From Nocardioides eburneiflavus (lineage in GTDB: Bacteria; Actinomycetota; Actinomycetes; Propionibacteriales; Nocardioidaceae): DNA of 64,000 nucleotides. Position 1 is the first letter of the stretch; every line of letters begins with the position of its first letter. A program made the translations under genes and the position numbers. This document shows, one piece after another, positions 18,522 through 27,011 of this stretch. The notes under the pieces were generated by a model. It was not told the origin of the DNA and did not search any database. It was given only the letters and a program-made list of their open reading frames with translations. Where the stretch lies: NCBI RefSeq assembly GCF_004785795.1, contig NZ_SRRO01000001.1:4650001-4714000 (forward strand), read 5' to 3'.

Positions 18522-20140
18522 CGGGCCTCCACTCCTGCTCCCACTCCGGGCAGCCGTGCCTCGAACACCGCGCCCGCGCCGTCCGGTCCGGCGTGGACCG
18601 TCACGGCGCCACCCCGACGCTCGCAGACCACCTGCACCAGCGCCAGCCCGACACCCCGGCCCTCTGCGGTCGCCGCCTTGGAGCTCCACCCCCGACGGAA
18701 GATCTGCCCGACCAGCTCCGGCGGCACGCCCGGTCCGCTGTCGGAGACGGCGAGGTGCACGACGTCGTCGTCGAGCCGCAGGTCGACCTCGACGGACGTG
18801 CCGCCCACCGACACCGACGCGTCGATCGCGTTGTCGACGAGGTTGCCCAGCACGGTTCCGACGTCCGTCGAGGCCTCGGGATCCAGTCGCGGGAGGTCGC
18901 AGTCAGGGGCCATGGCCAGGTCGACCCCGCGCTCGGCGGCGAGGCTGGTCTTGGCGATGAGGAGGGCCGCCACCGCCGGGTCCTCGACGTGAGCGGTCAC
19001 GGCGTCCGAGATCTCCCGTCGACGACGGGTCAGGGTGCCGACGAGGCGCGACACCTCGTCGTACTCCCCGAGCTGGACCAGGCCGGAGATGGTGTGCAGC
19101 TGGTTGTGGAACTCGTGGGTCTGGGCGCGCAGGGTGTTGGTGATCGACTCGCGCGCGCTGAGCTCGCTCTGGAGGGCGAGCAGCTCGGTGCGGTCGCGCA
19201 ACGTCGTCACCGACGCGACGCGTCGGCCGCCCTCGACGACGGGGTTGCGGTTGACGACCAGGACCCGCTCCCCCAGGACCACGACGTGGTCGCGGATCTC
19301 GGCGTGGTCGGCGAGCAGGTCCCGGACGGCGGGATCGAGACGGAGGTCGTCCACGCGCCGGCCCTGCACGTCGTCGTCGAGGCCGATCAGCTCTCGAGCG
19401 CTGTCGCTGAGCACCGTCACGGTGCCGTCCTCGGCGACGGCGACCACTCCTTCCCGGATCGAGTGGAGGAGCGCCTCGCGCTGGTCGGCGAGGGCGGCGA
19501 TGGCCGCCGGCTCGAGGCCGCGCGTACGCCGCCTGATCAGGCGCGACAGGAGGAACGAGCCGGCCACGCCGAGCGCGAGGCCCAGCCCGGCGAAGGTGAG
19601 CAGGTCCGGCAGCACGCCGCGGGCGCGCTCCGCCCACGTCGGGTACTCCTCGGCCACCATCGCGATACCGACGAGGTCGCCCTCGTCATCGATGATCGGC
19701 ACTTGTGCGGCGATCGACGGGGTGCCGAAGTCGTCGACGTCGCCGGTCCAGGTGCGACGCCTCTGGACGGTGCTCCCCGACAGGTCGATGCGGCGCTCGC
19801 GCCCCACGAAGTCGCTGCTGACCAGCACCACGCCGTCCGGGTCGGTGAGGTAGACCCCGCTGGCCTGGACGTTGGTGCGCACCCGCTGGGTGTACGACGT
19901 CAGCGATGCCCGCCGTTCCGCTACCTCGCCGTTCAGGTAGGGGTCACGGACGGCCGCGATGTTGGCCATCGACTCCGCCGCGGCGCGCAGCCGGGCGCCT
20001 CGCGTGTCGCGGAAGTCGGCGTCGCTCTGCTGCACCGACACCATGCTGGCGACGGCCACCACGACGAGCAGCACCGTCAGCTGCAGCACCAGGAACTGCC
20101 CGGCGAGCGTCGCCGGCCACCACCGCGAGCGTGACCACAA
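18518..20140 (-). CDS. Sensor histidine kinase, CitA/DcuS type
   Basis: The order is: a membrane helix near residues 8-30, an extracytoplasmic sensor of about 130 residues, a second helix, a PAS-like domain, the phosphoacceptor box HEFHNQLHTISGL near residue 340, and an ATPase with LGNLVDNAID, SDSGPGVP and GRGVGLALV. CitA/DcuS kinases sense extracellular di- or tricarboxylates, matching the divergent tct genes. The start is uncertain: I chose TTG 20140 because GGAGG precedes it by 9 nt and the first helix then begins normally. The open frame continues to 20254. Confidence 0.85.
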   Translation of the reverse strand: MWSRSRWWPATLAGQFLVLQLTVLLVVVAVASMVSVQQSDADFRDTRGARLRAAAESMANIAAVRDPYLNGEVAERRASLTSYTQRVRTNVQASGVYLTDPDGVVLVSSDFVGRERRIDLSGSTVQRRRTWTGDVDDFGTPSIAAQVPIIDDEGDLVGIAMVAEEYPTWAERARGVLPDLLTFAGLGLALGVAGSFLLSRLIRRRTRGLEPAAIAALADQREALLHSIREGVVAVAEDGTVTVLSDSARELIGLDDDVQGRRVDDLRLDPAVRDLLADHAEIRDHVVVLGERVLVVNRNPVVEGGRRVASVTTLRDRTELLALQSELSARESITNTLRAQTHEFHNQLHTISGLVQLGEYDEVSRLVGTLTRRRREISDAVTAHVEDPAVAALLIAKTSLAAERGVDLAMAPDCDLPRLDPEASTDVGTVLGNLVDNAIDASVSVGGTSVEVDLRLDDDVVHLAVSDSGPGVPPELVGQIFRRGWSSKAATAEGRGVGLALVQVVCERRGGAVTVHAGPDGAGAVFEARLPGVGAGVEAR

Positions 20141-20254
20141 GTTCCACAACCTCCATTGCTTTCCCAAGCGTGACGAGCACCACACGCAGTCTCCACCATC
20201 GTGGTGGGCGGACCTGCGAACCGCCCCCACGAACCCCAAGAGATCGGAGTGCAC

Positions 20255-21250
20255 ATGAGGCGCCGAAGGACGACGCGGGCCATCGCCACGGCGGTGGCGC
20301 TCGGCAGCGCGCTGGTGCTGGCCACGGGCTGCGGGGTGACCCGCGGCGACGAGAGCCGGGACCTGACGATGCTCATCCCCAACAGCCCCGGCGGCGGCTA
20401 CGACCAGACAGGCCGCGCCGCGGTCGCGGTCATGGAGAACGGCGACATCACCGGCGGCTCCTTCGAGGTCACCAACGTGATCGGCGCCGGCGGCTCGGTC
20501 GCGATGACGCGGCTGATGAACGCCGAGGGCGACGAGCGCACCCTGATGACCGCCGGCCTCGGCGTGGTCGGGTCGCTCTACTCGTTCGGTGCGCCGTACT
20601 CGATGGACGACGCGACGCCGCTCGCCCAGCTGATCGAGGACCAGGAGGGCGTCCTCGTCCCCGCCGACTCGCCGTACGAGACGATCGACGACCTCGTTCA
20701 GGCGTGGCAGGACGACCCGGCCTCCATCGTCGTCGGCGGCGGGTCCTCACCCGGAGGGCCCGACCACCTGTTCCCGATGCAGCTCGCCAGCACCGTGGGC
20801 GTCGACCCGCGCGACGTGCGCTACGTCCCGTACGACGGCGGCGGCCCCCTGACCAGCGCGCTGCTCGGCAACAAGATCGACGTCGGCTTCTCCGGCGTCG
20901 GCGAGTTCGAGGGCCAGCTCTCCTCCGGCGAGCTCCGGCTGCTGGCGGTGTCCGGCGAGGAGCGGCTCAAGGGCGAGGGCATCAGCGACGCGCCCACCCT
21001 CACGGAGGCCGGCATCGACCTGGTCTTCACCAACTGGCGCGGCGTCTGGGCGCCCCCCGGCATCAGCGACGAGCGGCGTGACGAGCTCATCGGGATGCTC
21101 GAGGAGATGCACGAGACCCCCGAGTGGCAGCAGGCCCTCGAGGACAACGGCTGGATCGACGAGTTCAAGACCGGCGACGAGTTCACCCAGTTCCTCCGGG
21201 AGCAGGACGAGCGCGTCGCCACCACCCTCGAGGAGCTGGACCTGCTGTGA
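20255..21250 (+). CDS. tctC: Tripartite tricarboxylate transporter substrate-binding protein
   Basis: A 331-residue extracytoplasmic receptor. The basic N-terminus and hydrophobic stretch end in a lipobox-like LATGC, so it is probably a lipoprotein. The mature part shows TctC hallmarks: IPNSPGGGYDQTGR, GAGGSVAMTRL, VVGGGSSPGGPDH, and YVPYDGGGPLTSALLG. It binds a carboxylate for the TctAB membrane pair. GATCGGAG precedes the ATG. The next gene starts inside its stop codon. It is divergent from the two-component system. Confidence 0.92.
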   Translation: MRRRRTTRAIATAVALGSALVLATGCGVTRGDESRDLTMLIPNSPGGGYDQTGRAAVAVMENGDITGGSFEVTNVIGAGGSVAMTRLMNAEGDERTLMTAGLGVVGSLYSFGAPYSMDDATPLAQLIEDQEGVLVPADSPYETIDDLVQAWQDDPASIVVGGGSSPGGPDHLFPMQLASTVGVDPRDVRYVPYDGGGPLTSALLGNKIDVGFSGVGEFEGQLSSGELRLLAVSGEERLKGEGISDAPTLTEAGIDLVFTNWRGVWAPPGISDERRDELIGMLEEMHETPEWQQALEDNGWIDEFKTGDEFTQFLREQDERVATTLEELDLL

Positions 21251-21783
21251 GCACACCACTCGACACCCCCACCACCGCGGAGTCGCCGCGGACGTCCCCC
21301 GGTCCCGACCGCGACCTCGCGCAGCTCGGCCTGGCCGGCGCGCTGGTCGTGGTCGGCGCCTACACCTTCTATGACGCCACCACGCTCCGAGTCGGCTTCG
21401 GCGACCCGGTCGGGCCGCGCGTCTTCCCCTACGTCATCGGCGCGATCACCGTCGTGCTCGGCCTGCTGCTCGTGCTGGCCACGCTGCGCGGTGACACCCC
21501 GCAGGCGGAGGGCGGCGAGGACGTCGACCTGCGGCACCCGGCCGACTGGGTGACGGTCCTCAAGCTCGTCGGCGTGCTGCTCTTCACCGTCCTCACCATC
21601 ACGTTCCTGGGCTGGGCGGTGAGCGGCGCGCTGCTGTTCGTCGGCTGCGCCTGGTCGCTCGGCAGCCGCACGCTGGTGCGCGACGTGATCGTCGGCGTCG
21701 TGCTGTCCGTGGCCAGCTGGTACTTCTTCCACGAGGGCCTGGGCGTCATCCTCCCGGCCGGGATCCTGGACGGGGTGCTCTGA
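21247..21783 (+). CDS. tctB: Tripartite tricarboxylate transporter small membrane subunit
   Basis: A 178-residue protein with four hydrophobic segments and the short hydrophilic loop typical of TctB, which couples with TctA. The N-terminal segment [15 protein letters not shown] is characteristic of this family. The start is GTG 21247, overlapping the tctC stop by 4 bp (GTGA). Its stop overlaps the tctA ATG by one base (TGATG), so all three subunits are translationally coupled. Confidence 0.9.
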   Translation: MSTPLDTPTTAESPRTSPGPDRDLAQLGLAGALVVVGAYTFYDATTLRVGFGDPVGPRVFPYVIGAITVVLGLLLVLATLRGDTPQAEGGEDVDLRHPADWVTVLKLVGVLLFTVLTITFLGWAVSGALLFVGCAWSLGSRTLVRDVIVGVVLSVASWYFFHEGLGVILPAGILDGVL

Positions 21784-23327
21784 TGGAGAACCTCAGCCTG
21801 CTGATGGACGGCTTCGGCTCCGTCCTCACCCCGGAGAACCTCATGTACTGCGCCATCGGCGTGCTGCTCGGCACGTTCGTCGGCGTCCTGCCGGGCATCG
21901 GCCCGGCCATGGCAGTCGCGCTGCTGCTGCCCGTGACCTATGGCCTCGACCCGGTCGCCGCCTTCATCATGTTCGCGGGGATCTACTACGGCGGCATGTA
22001 CGGCGGCTCGACGACCGCGATCCTGCTCAACACCCCGGGCGAGTCGGCGTCGGTGATGACCGCGCTCGAGGGGAACCTGATGGCGCGGGCCGGGAAGGCC
22101 GCCCAGGCACTCGCCACGGCTGCCATCGGCTCCTTCATCGCCGGCACGATCGGCACGCTGCTCGTCGTCTTCTTCGCCCCGGCGCTCGCGTCGGTGGCGG
22201 TCGAGATCGGCGCACCCTCGTACTTCGCGCTCATGGTGCTCGCGATCGTCTCGGTGACCAGCGTGCTCGGCGGCTCGCCGCTGCGCGGCTTCATCGCGCT
22301 GTTCATCGGGCTCACCATCGGCCTCGTGGGCCTCGACCTCAACACCGGTCAGCCCCGGCTCAGCTTCGACCAGCCGCTGCTCGCGGACCGGATCGACGTC
22401 GTCGTCGTCGCCGTCGGCATCTTCGCCCTCGGCGAGGCGCTCTGGGTCGCTGCCCACCTGCGACGCAACCCGGCGCACGTGATCCCCGTCGGTCGCCCGT
22501 GGATGAGCCGCGTGGACCTCAAGAGGTCCTGGGGCCCGTGGCTGCGCGGCACGGCCTTCGGCTTCCCGTTCGGCGCGGTGCCGGCCGGTGGCGCGGAGAT
22601 CCCGACGTTCCTGTCCTACATCACCGAGAAGCGGATCGCCTCGCGCAAGGGCCAGGACGAGTTCGGCCGGGGCGCCATCGAGGGCGTCGCCGGCCCCGAG
22701 GCGGCCAACAACGCCTCGGCCGCCGGCACCTTCGTGCCGCTGCTCGCCCTGGGCCTGCCGGTGACGGCGACCTCAGCCGTCATGCTGGCCGCCTTCCAGG
22801 GCTACGGAATCGAGCCCGGTCCCAGCCTGATGACCGATCAGCCCGAGCTGGTGTGGGCGCTGCTCGCCAGCCTGTTGATCGGCAACGTCCTGCTGCTGGT
22901 CCTCAACCTGCCGCTCGCGCCGGTATGGGCCAAGCTGCTCCGGATCCCCCGGCCGCAGCTCTACGCCGGCATCCTGTTCTTCGCCGCCCTGGGGTCGTAT
23001 GCCACCAACCTGCAGGCCTTCGACCTGTTCCTGCTGCTGGTGCTCGGCCTGCTCGGGCTGATGATGCGGCGGTTCGCGCTCCCGGTGCTGCCGCTGATCC
23101 TCGGTGTGATCCTCGGCCCGCTGATGGAGCTCAAGCTGCGGGAGGCGATGGCGATCTCCGGTGGCGACGTCGCCGGCCTGTGGAGCGAGCCGCTCGCGGT
23201 CGTCATCTACGCGGTCGTGGCGCTCGCCGTGGTCGCCCCGCTCGTGCTCCGCCGCGTACGACCGGCTCCGGCGGCAGCCGCCGCGGAGCTCGACCACCCC
23301 GCCGACGACGAGGAGAAGGTGCGATGA
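21783..23327 (+). CDS. tctA: Tripartite tricarboxylate transporter large permease subunit
   Basis: The 514-residue permease of a secondary, ion-driven TTT uptake system. The signature region, near residues 35-100, reads [17 protein letters not shown] then [21 protein letters not shown] second conserved stretch is [27 protein letters not shown]. About 11-12 hydrophobic segments are apparent. The substrate cannot be read from sequence; citrate-like acids are the family norm. The stop overlaps the ATG of the following universal stress gene. Confidence 0.93.
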   Translation: MENLSLLMDGFGSVLTPENLMYCAIGVLLGTFVGVLPGIGPAMAVALLLPVTYGLDPVAAFIMFAGIYYGGMYGGSTTAILLNTPGESASVMTALEGNLMARAGKAAQALATAAIGSFIAGTIGTLLVVFFAPALASVAVEIGAPSYFALMVLAIVSVTSVLGGSPLRGFIALFIGLTIGLVGLDLNTGQPRLSFDQPLLADRIDVVVVAVGIFALGEALWVAAHLRRNPAHVIPVGRPWMSRVDLKRSWGPWLRGTAFGFPFGAVPAGGAEIPTFLSYITEKRIASRKGQDEFGRGAIEGVAGPEAANNASAAGTFVPLLALGLPVTATSAVMLAAFQGYGIEPGPSLMTDQPELVWALLASLLIGNVLLLVLNLPLAPVWAKLLRIPRPQLYAGILFFAALGSYATNLQAFDLFLLLVLGLLGLMMRRFALPVLPLILGVILGPLMELKLREAMAISGGDVAGLWSEPLAVVIYAVVALAVVAPLVLRRVRPAPAAAAAELDHPADDEEKVR

Positions 23328-23734
23328 GCGACCCTGCAGTGACGACGATCGTGGTGGGCTGGTCCCCCGACGAGTACGGCGAGGCGGCCCTGACCCGGGC
23401 CGTCGAGGAGGCGCGGCTGCGGTCGGGGCACGTGGTGGTGGTCAACGCCACCCGCGGCGACGCCCTCGTGGACGACCGGTACGCCGACGAGGAGCAGCTG
23501 GCCCGGCTGACGGCCGGCCTCGCCGACAGCGGCCTCGAGGTCGACGTACGTCGCTCGATGGGCGGCGACGTGGGCGACCAGGTGCTGGCGGTGGCCGAGG
23601 ACGTCGCCGCCGACCTGGTGGTGATCGGCCTCCGCCGGCGCTCCCCCGTCGGCAAGCTGCTCATGGGGAGCGTGGCGCAACGGATCCTGCTCGGCGCCGA
23701 CTGCGCGGTGCTGGCGGTGAAGCCACCGCACTGA
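23324..23734 (+). CDS. Universal stress protein (UspA family)
   Basis: A 136-residue single Usp domain. It begins with [17 protein letters not shown] and ends with a nucleotide-binding segment, [24 protein letters not shown], resembling the G-2X-G-9X-G(S/T) motif of ATP-binding Usp proteins. Its ATG overlaps the tctA stop (ATGA), so it belongs to the transporter operon and may tune transport under stress, which is inference. It is the last chromosomal gene before the integrated island. Confidence 0.9.
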   Translation: MSDPAVTTIVVGWSPDEYGEAALTRAVEEARLRSGHVVVVNATRGDALVDDRYADEEQLARLTAGLADSGLEVDVRRSMGGDVGDQVLAVAEDVAADLVVIGLRRRSPVGKLLMGSVAQRILLGADCAVLAVKPPH

Positions 23735-23759
23735 CCCCTGCTCGGCACGCGGAGGAACG

Positions 23760-23793
23760 ACGAAGGGCCCGGTCTGGCGACCGGGCCCTTCGT
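23760..23793. terminator. Bidirectional terminator abutting attL
   Basis: A perfect 14-bp stem, ACGAAGGGCCCGGT / ACCGGGCCCTTCGT, with a 6-nt loop, 25 bp after the usp stop. It ends exactly where the att repeat begins. Before integration it would have served both the tct/usp operon and the tRNA-Glu gene arriving from the other side. Confidence 0.85.
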
Positions 23794-23840
23794 GTGCTGT
23801 ACCCCCGACCGGATTCGAACCGGCGCTACCGCCTTGAGAG
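23794..23840. repeat. attL: duplicated 3' end of tRNA-Glu
   Basis: 47 bp identical to 46485-46531. It contains the T-arm and acceptor 3' strand of tRNA-Glu(CTC) but no anticodon or 5' half, so it is not a functional tRNA. Confidence 0.93.
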
Positions 23841-23946
23841 AGGGATCGAGGGGTCGACGGACGACGTTGGAAATCGCTGAAACTGCAGGTCAGCGGCACA
23901 TCTGGGGATCGGCTGTCGTTGGCCGTTTCGGGCTGTTTCTGGACCT

Positions 23947-23968
23947 CGTGTTGCCCCAGTGTTGCCCG
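23947..23968 (+). repeat. Putative integrase arm-type site, left
   Basis: The 22-bp CGTGTTGCCCCAGTGTTGCC(CG) contains two tandem copies of GTGTTGCCC. It is identical and in the same orientation as 46395-46416 within the integrase gene. One copy lies inside each end of the element, as expected for integrase arm-binding sites; binding is inferred. Confidence 0.6.
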
Positions 23969-23995
23969 GGACCCAGGAATCGAGGCCTGATCGAC

Positions 23996-24021
23996 ATAGC
24001 ACATACCGCTATAATCTGACC
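23996..24021 (+). promoter_or_regulatory. Promoter and operator of the XRE/nucleotidyltransferase pair
   Basis: A consensus -10 TATAAT lies at 24010-24015, placing transcription start at about the ATG (24022), so the mRNA is probably leaderless. No good -35 is visible. A short palindrome ATAGC-N7-GCTAT (23996-24012) overlaps the -10 and is a good candidate for autorepression by the XRE protein. Confidence 0.6.
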
Positions 24022-24540
24022 ATGACCACTCGTAGTGGGGTGCTGCGCGAGGTGATGCTCGAGACGGGCACCACGCAGTCAGGCCTGTCGCGGCTCAGCG
24101 GCGTGCGCCAGCCGAGCATCAGCGGCTTCCTCTCCGGCAGGGTCGACCTCAGCGACGAGCAGCTCGACCGGCTGCTGTCCTGCATGGGCTTCCGGCTCGA
24201 GGTCGTACGTCGTCCGGTCGTCCCCCAGCTGACTCGCTCCGAACGCCGTTCATGGCAGTTGCACCGGCGGCTCTCGACGCTGCTCAGCCGGGAGAGCTTC
24301 GAAGACTGGCGACCGCGGATCGAGCGCAACCTCGACCGTCTCGGCAACCGGGTGACGGGTCAGCCTCACGAGCGAAATCTCGAACGGTGGCGGCAACTCG
24401 TCGACCGCGGCGACGTCCCCGGCATGCACCGCGTCCTGACTGGGCTCGACCGAGACTCGATCGAGATGCGCGAGGTCTCCCCCATGTCCGGCCTGCTCCC
24501 CGACGACCAGCGCCGCGACGTGCTGCGCCAGGCCGGCTGA
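24022..24540 (+). CDS. XRE-type helix-turn-helix protein, probable antitoxin
   Basis: A 172-residue protein. Residues about 8-60 form a Cro/XRE helix-turn-helix (TTQSGLSRLSGVRQPSISGF). The C-terminal part is helical and Arg-rich, with no recognised enzyme motif. It is followed with a one-base overlap (TGATG) by a DUF6036-type nucleotidyltransferase-fold gene. This pairing resembles toxin-antitoxin modules in which the HTH protein represses and neutralises. ATG 24022 is favoured because the -10 box implies a leaderless start there. Location just inside attL suggests a role in island maintenance. Confidence 0.7.
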   Translation: MTTRSGVLREVMLETGTTQSGLSRLSGVRQPSISGFLSGRVDLSDEQLDRLLSCMGFRLEVVRRPVVPQLTRSERRSWQLHRRLSTLLSRESFEDWRPRIERNLDRLGNRVTGQPHERNLERWRQLVDRGDVPGMHRVLTGLDRDSIEMREVSPMSGLLPDDQRRDVLRQAG

Positions 24541-25102
24541 TGCGGCGAGACCAGCTGGAGCACGCCATCCGCACCGCCTGCCAGATCATCCAGCAGCCCG
24601 AGGTCATCGTGGTCGGCTCGCAGGCGATCCTCGGCACGTACGACGAGTCGCAGCTCCCCACTGCAGCGACCATGTCGATCGAGGTGGACATCCTTCCGAT
24701 CGCCGACACCAACGACGAGACCGCGCGGTTGGCCGACCTCATCGAAGGTGTCGCCGGTGAGCTCTCGCCGTTCGAGGAGCAGCACGGCTTCAGCATTGAC
24801 GGCGTTGACCTCCAGTCGGCCGTACTCCCTGACGGCTGGCGTCATCGACTGGTCAAGGTGCAGAACGCCAACACCGCAGCCCCGGACGGCGAGCCACGGT
24901 TCACGGGCTGGTGCCTCGACAAGGAAGACCTGTGCGTCGCCAAGCTGCTCGCCTTCCGCGAGAAGGACCGCAACTTCGTGGCCGCGCTGCTCGATGCGAA
25001 TCTGGTCGACGCGGACCCATCGCCGAACGCCTGTCAACGGTTCCACCTGAACACGCAACGCAGGTCGAGCGGGCCCTGACCTGGCTCACTTCGACGCGGT
25101 AG
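24540..25102 (+). pseudogene. DUF6036-like nucleotidyltransferase, probable toxin, C-terminal frameshift
   Basis: The N-terminal 160 residues look like a nucleotidyltransferase-fold protein of the DUF6036/AbiEii sort: VVGSQAILGTYDE followed by SIEVDILPIAD supplies the G-S and acidic pair, and LDKEDLCVAKLLAFREKD is the usual downstream block. As written it ends at 25079 in a non-family tail. One frame away, from about 25016 to 25102, the expected ending continues (IAERLSTVPPEHATQVERAL). A one-base deletion in the CCC run near 25017 would explain this. It is either inactivated, altered at the end only, or a sequencing error. It is coupled to the XRE gene. Confidence 0.65.
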
Positions 25103-25263
25103 ACAGTCTTCCCGAGAATGAGCGGCCGACCACAACCCGAAAGGTGCCAGCCGGCCTGTCGAGTCCCGCAAGCGGATCCGCCTACGGTGACCGGCCTCGC
25201 GACCCGACTGGCAGCCCCATTGTGGCGTTGAGCCTGTCCACCCGCTTTGTCAGAGTGGCCGCC

Positions 25264-25592
25264 ATGGATGAAGATCTCGATGAGCGGCGAACCGCCGATG
25301 GCGTGGCTGTCCTCTCCACCACTGCCGATGCGGTTCGGCGTCCGTCGCTTGTGCCCGGGCACTGGGGCTCCCCGCCGACGATCCCGAGGTCATCGCCGCG
25401 GGCTACAGCGTTCGCGTACGACTCAGGCCCGCACCAGTAGTCACCCGTGTCGTGACCGTCGGGCGCGAGCTGCGCCCAAACCCCCTGCCCTGGCTTGAGC
25501 GTGAAGTGTCCGTCGCCCAATTCCTCGCCGCCTCGGGCGTTCCCATCGTCGCCCCGTGGGAGGACCCCGGGCCCCACAGCCAAGGGGACTGA
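25264..25592 (+). pseudogene. Aminoglycoside phosphotransferase-like gene fragment, truncated by IS3 remnant
   Basis: An N-terminal stretch from ATG 25264 (MDEDLDERRTADGVAVL) is out of frame with a second stretch, roughly 25357-25589, that reads [48 protein letters not shown] and PWEDPGPHS. This second part resembles the N-lobe of APH/choline-kinase family enzymes. A single-base deletion between them is inferred. The frame stops at 25590-25592 because TGA is the first triplet of an IS3-type inverted repeat, so the C-lobe was lost by insertion and later loss. The family call is by pattern only. Confidence 0.5.
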
Positions 25593-25899
25593 ACCGCCCC
25601 GGCGAGTCCGGAGGCTCCGTTCCTTGGGAAGGATGGAGTCATGTCAGGGACCGTCGAAGAGGTACCCGGCCGAGCTGCGTGAGCGGGCGGTCCGGATGGT
25701 CGGCGAGATCCGTGCCGATCACGACTCGGAGTGGGCGGCCATGAGCAAGGTCGCTGAGCTGCTCGGGGTTGGCACGCCGGAGACGGTGCGCAAGTGGTGT
25801 CGCCAAGCCGAGGTCGATGCCGGACAGCGGCCCGGGGTGACCTCGGAGGAGTCCGCGGAGTTGAAGCGGTTGAAGCGGGAGAACGCCGAGCTCGACTGA
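25590..25899 (+). mobile_element. IS3-family remnant (5' end and partial OrfA)
   Basis: It begins with the inverted-repeat sequence TGAACCGCCCCGG, shared with the three full IS3 copies in the island but otherwise diverged. The OrfA fragment starts at ATG 25633 ([15 protein letters not shown], then [11 protein letters not shown]) and ends abruptly after RLKRENAEL at 25896. The rest of OrfA, all of OrfB and the right end are missing. It is a different, older element than the intact copies. Confidence 0.8.
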
Positions 25900-26204
25900 G
25901 TGCCGCCGGGACGCTCCTCGATCGTAGCTGCAGGCCGCGGGAGTCGTGGCATCGTCCAGGCGCACAGAAGCGCCATGCGCCCAGCGGTCGACGGCGTTGT
26001 CGGTGATGGCGAGGTTGTACGCCGTAGGCGGTCCGGCTCGAGGGTGGTGTACGTCAACGCCGCAGGGTGGTGGTAGCTGTCGTAGGTGTAGACGTCGGTC
26101 GTTGGTGACGTCACGGCAGCAGTCGACGTGGCCACGCTTGGCCCGAGCGGCATCGCAAGGCAGCGCGCCAACTACCGCGAAGTGACGACAAAGAATCGCC
26201 TCAC
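25900..26204 (-). pseudogene. Remnant of a fourth small secreted toxin module
   Basis: On the minus strand a GTG at 26204 overlaps the stop of the upstream immunity gene by 4 bp (GTGA), as in the other modules. The frame reads VRRFFVVTSR, then a TAG stop, then LARCLAMPLGPSVATS and TTDVYTYDSYHHPAAL, resembling the hydrophobic leader and PIYTYN segment of the module at 28429-28847. A later stretch with coding character (YNLAITDNAVDRWAHG) is in another frame. Stop, frameshift and the IS3 remnant at its end mark it as decayed. Weak homology; the module position is the stronger evidence. Confidence 0.45.
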
Positions 26205-26713
26205 GGCAGGGAGCCCAACCACTCGGCCAGTTGCGCGTCAGACGGTGGCTCACCCAGTGACAACAGGCGCCCCAAGAGTTCTGCTGCCAGCTCGGCAATC
26301 AGCGGGGACGTCTCGACGGGGTCGTACCCTGCCCGGTCGATGGTGACGACACCCGGAGGAAGGGCAGTGGTCCGGCTCAGCCCAGCCAGTGTCGGCTCTG
26401 CCAATTCGACCAAGAGCCCGGCGTGTAGTCTTCTACGCCGCAAAGTCGAGCGGCACATTCGGCGGCCAACCGCCGCAGAGCTGAACTCAACTCGTAGCAA
26501 CAAGGAATCGCCGTCGGGTTCGAAAACTCCTCCCAGAAGAACATGAGGGGCAAGCCCTCCGTGGAATCTGCGCAACTCTACGAGAGCACGGCGTTGATGG
26601 GCCGGTCCTGGGCTTGGTTCGATCGAGAGTTCCGTGGAGCCGATCGAAACGAACCCAGCGGTCGCCTCGTCGACCGCCACTGACGCGGCACGCGAGCCAA
26701 GGTCCACGATCAT
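26201..26713 (-). CDS. Probable immunity protein for the adjacent toxin tip
   Basis: A 170-residue acidic cytosolic protein with no recognised domain and no signal peptide. Its ATG at 26713 overlaps the stop of the toxin-tip gene by 4 bp (ATGA), the exact arrangement of effector and immunity genes elsewhere in this operon; a longer in-frame start at 26809 would overlap the toxin by about 100 bp and is less likely. Assignment as immunity rests on position and coupling only. Confidence 0.6.
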   Translation of the reverse strand: MIVDLGSRAASVAVDEATAGFVSIGSTELSIEPSPGPAHQRRALVELRRFHGGLAPHVLLGGVFEPDGDSLLLRVEFSSAAVGRRMCRSTLRRRRLHAGLLVELAEPTLAGLSRTTALPPGVVTIDRAGYDPVETSPLIAELAAELLGRLLSLGEPPSDAQLAEWLGSLP

Positions 26714-27001
26714 TGGATCCCCCAGTAGTTCTTCCAGCCAGGCGAGAAGTTCTGCGGGAACTGCTTGATAACTGATGGGTCGTAGTTGCCAAAGGTGCGG
26801 TGCGTCCAACCCGCTATCCGGTGTGCTGGGCCAGAACCAAGGCCTCGGTTCATCAGCCAGTTCTCGGCAAGTTCGTGCCGCATGAAGGCACGATCTCCAG
26901 CCGACAGGGGTGTGCCCTCGGTTGCAGCCGATCGAATGCGCGCGATCATCGCATCGTTGTGCGGCATGTTATCGAAGACAGGCCGAGCTAGGTGCTGCTC
27001 G
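26710..27001 (-). pseudogene. C-terminal toxin tip of a secreted effector, cut off by IS256 copy 1
   Basis: The open part reads AGDRAFMRHELAENWLMNRG, then HRIAGWTHRTFGNYDP and IKQFPQNFSPGWKNYWG. A tip of this kind, with AFxxHE and FNPxW-like blocks, occurs at the C-termini of polymorphic toxins; the activity is unknown to me. The fragment could still be translated from ATG 26967 as 85 residues. Removing the IS256 and one copy of its 10-bp target repeat joins it in frame to 28429-28847, giving one 236-residue protein. Confidence 0.75.
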
Positions 27002-27011
27002 ATCCGATCAG

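Noticed and set aside
23792..24019. Small ORFs over attL giving LYPRPDSNRRYRL-like peptides
   Set aside because: These peptides are translations of the tRNA-Glu 3' end; such ORFs are common annotation artefacts.
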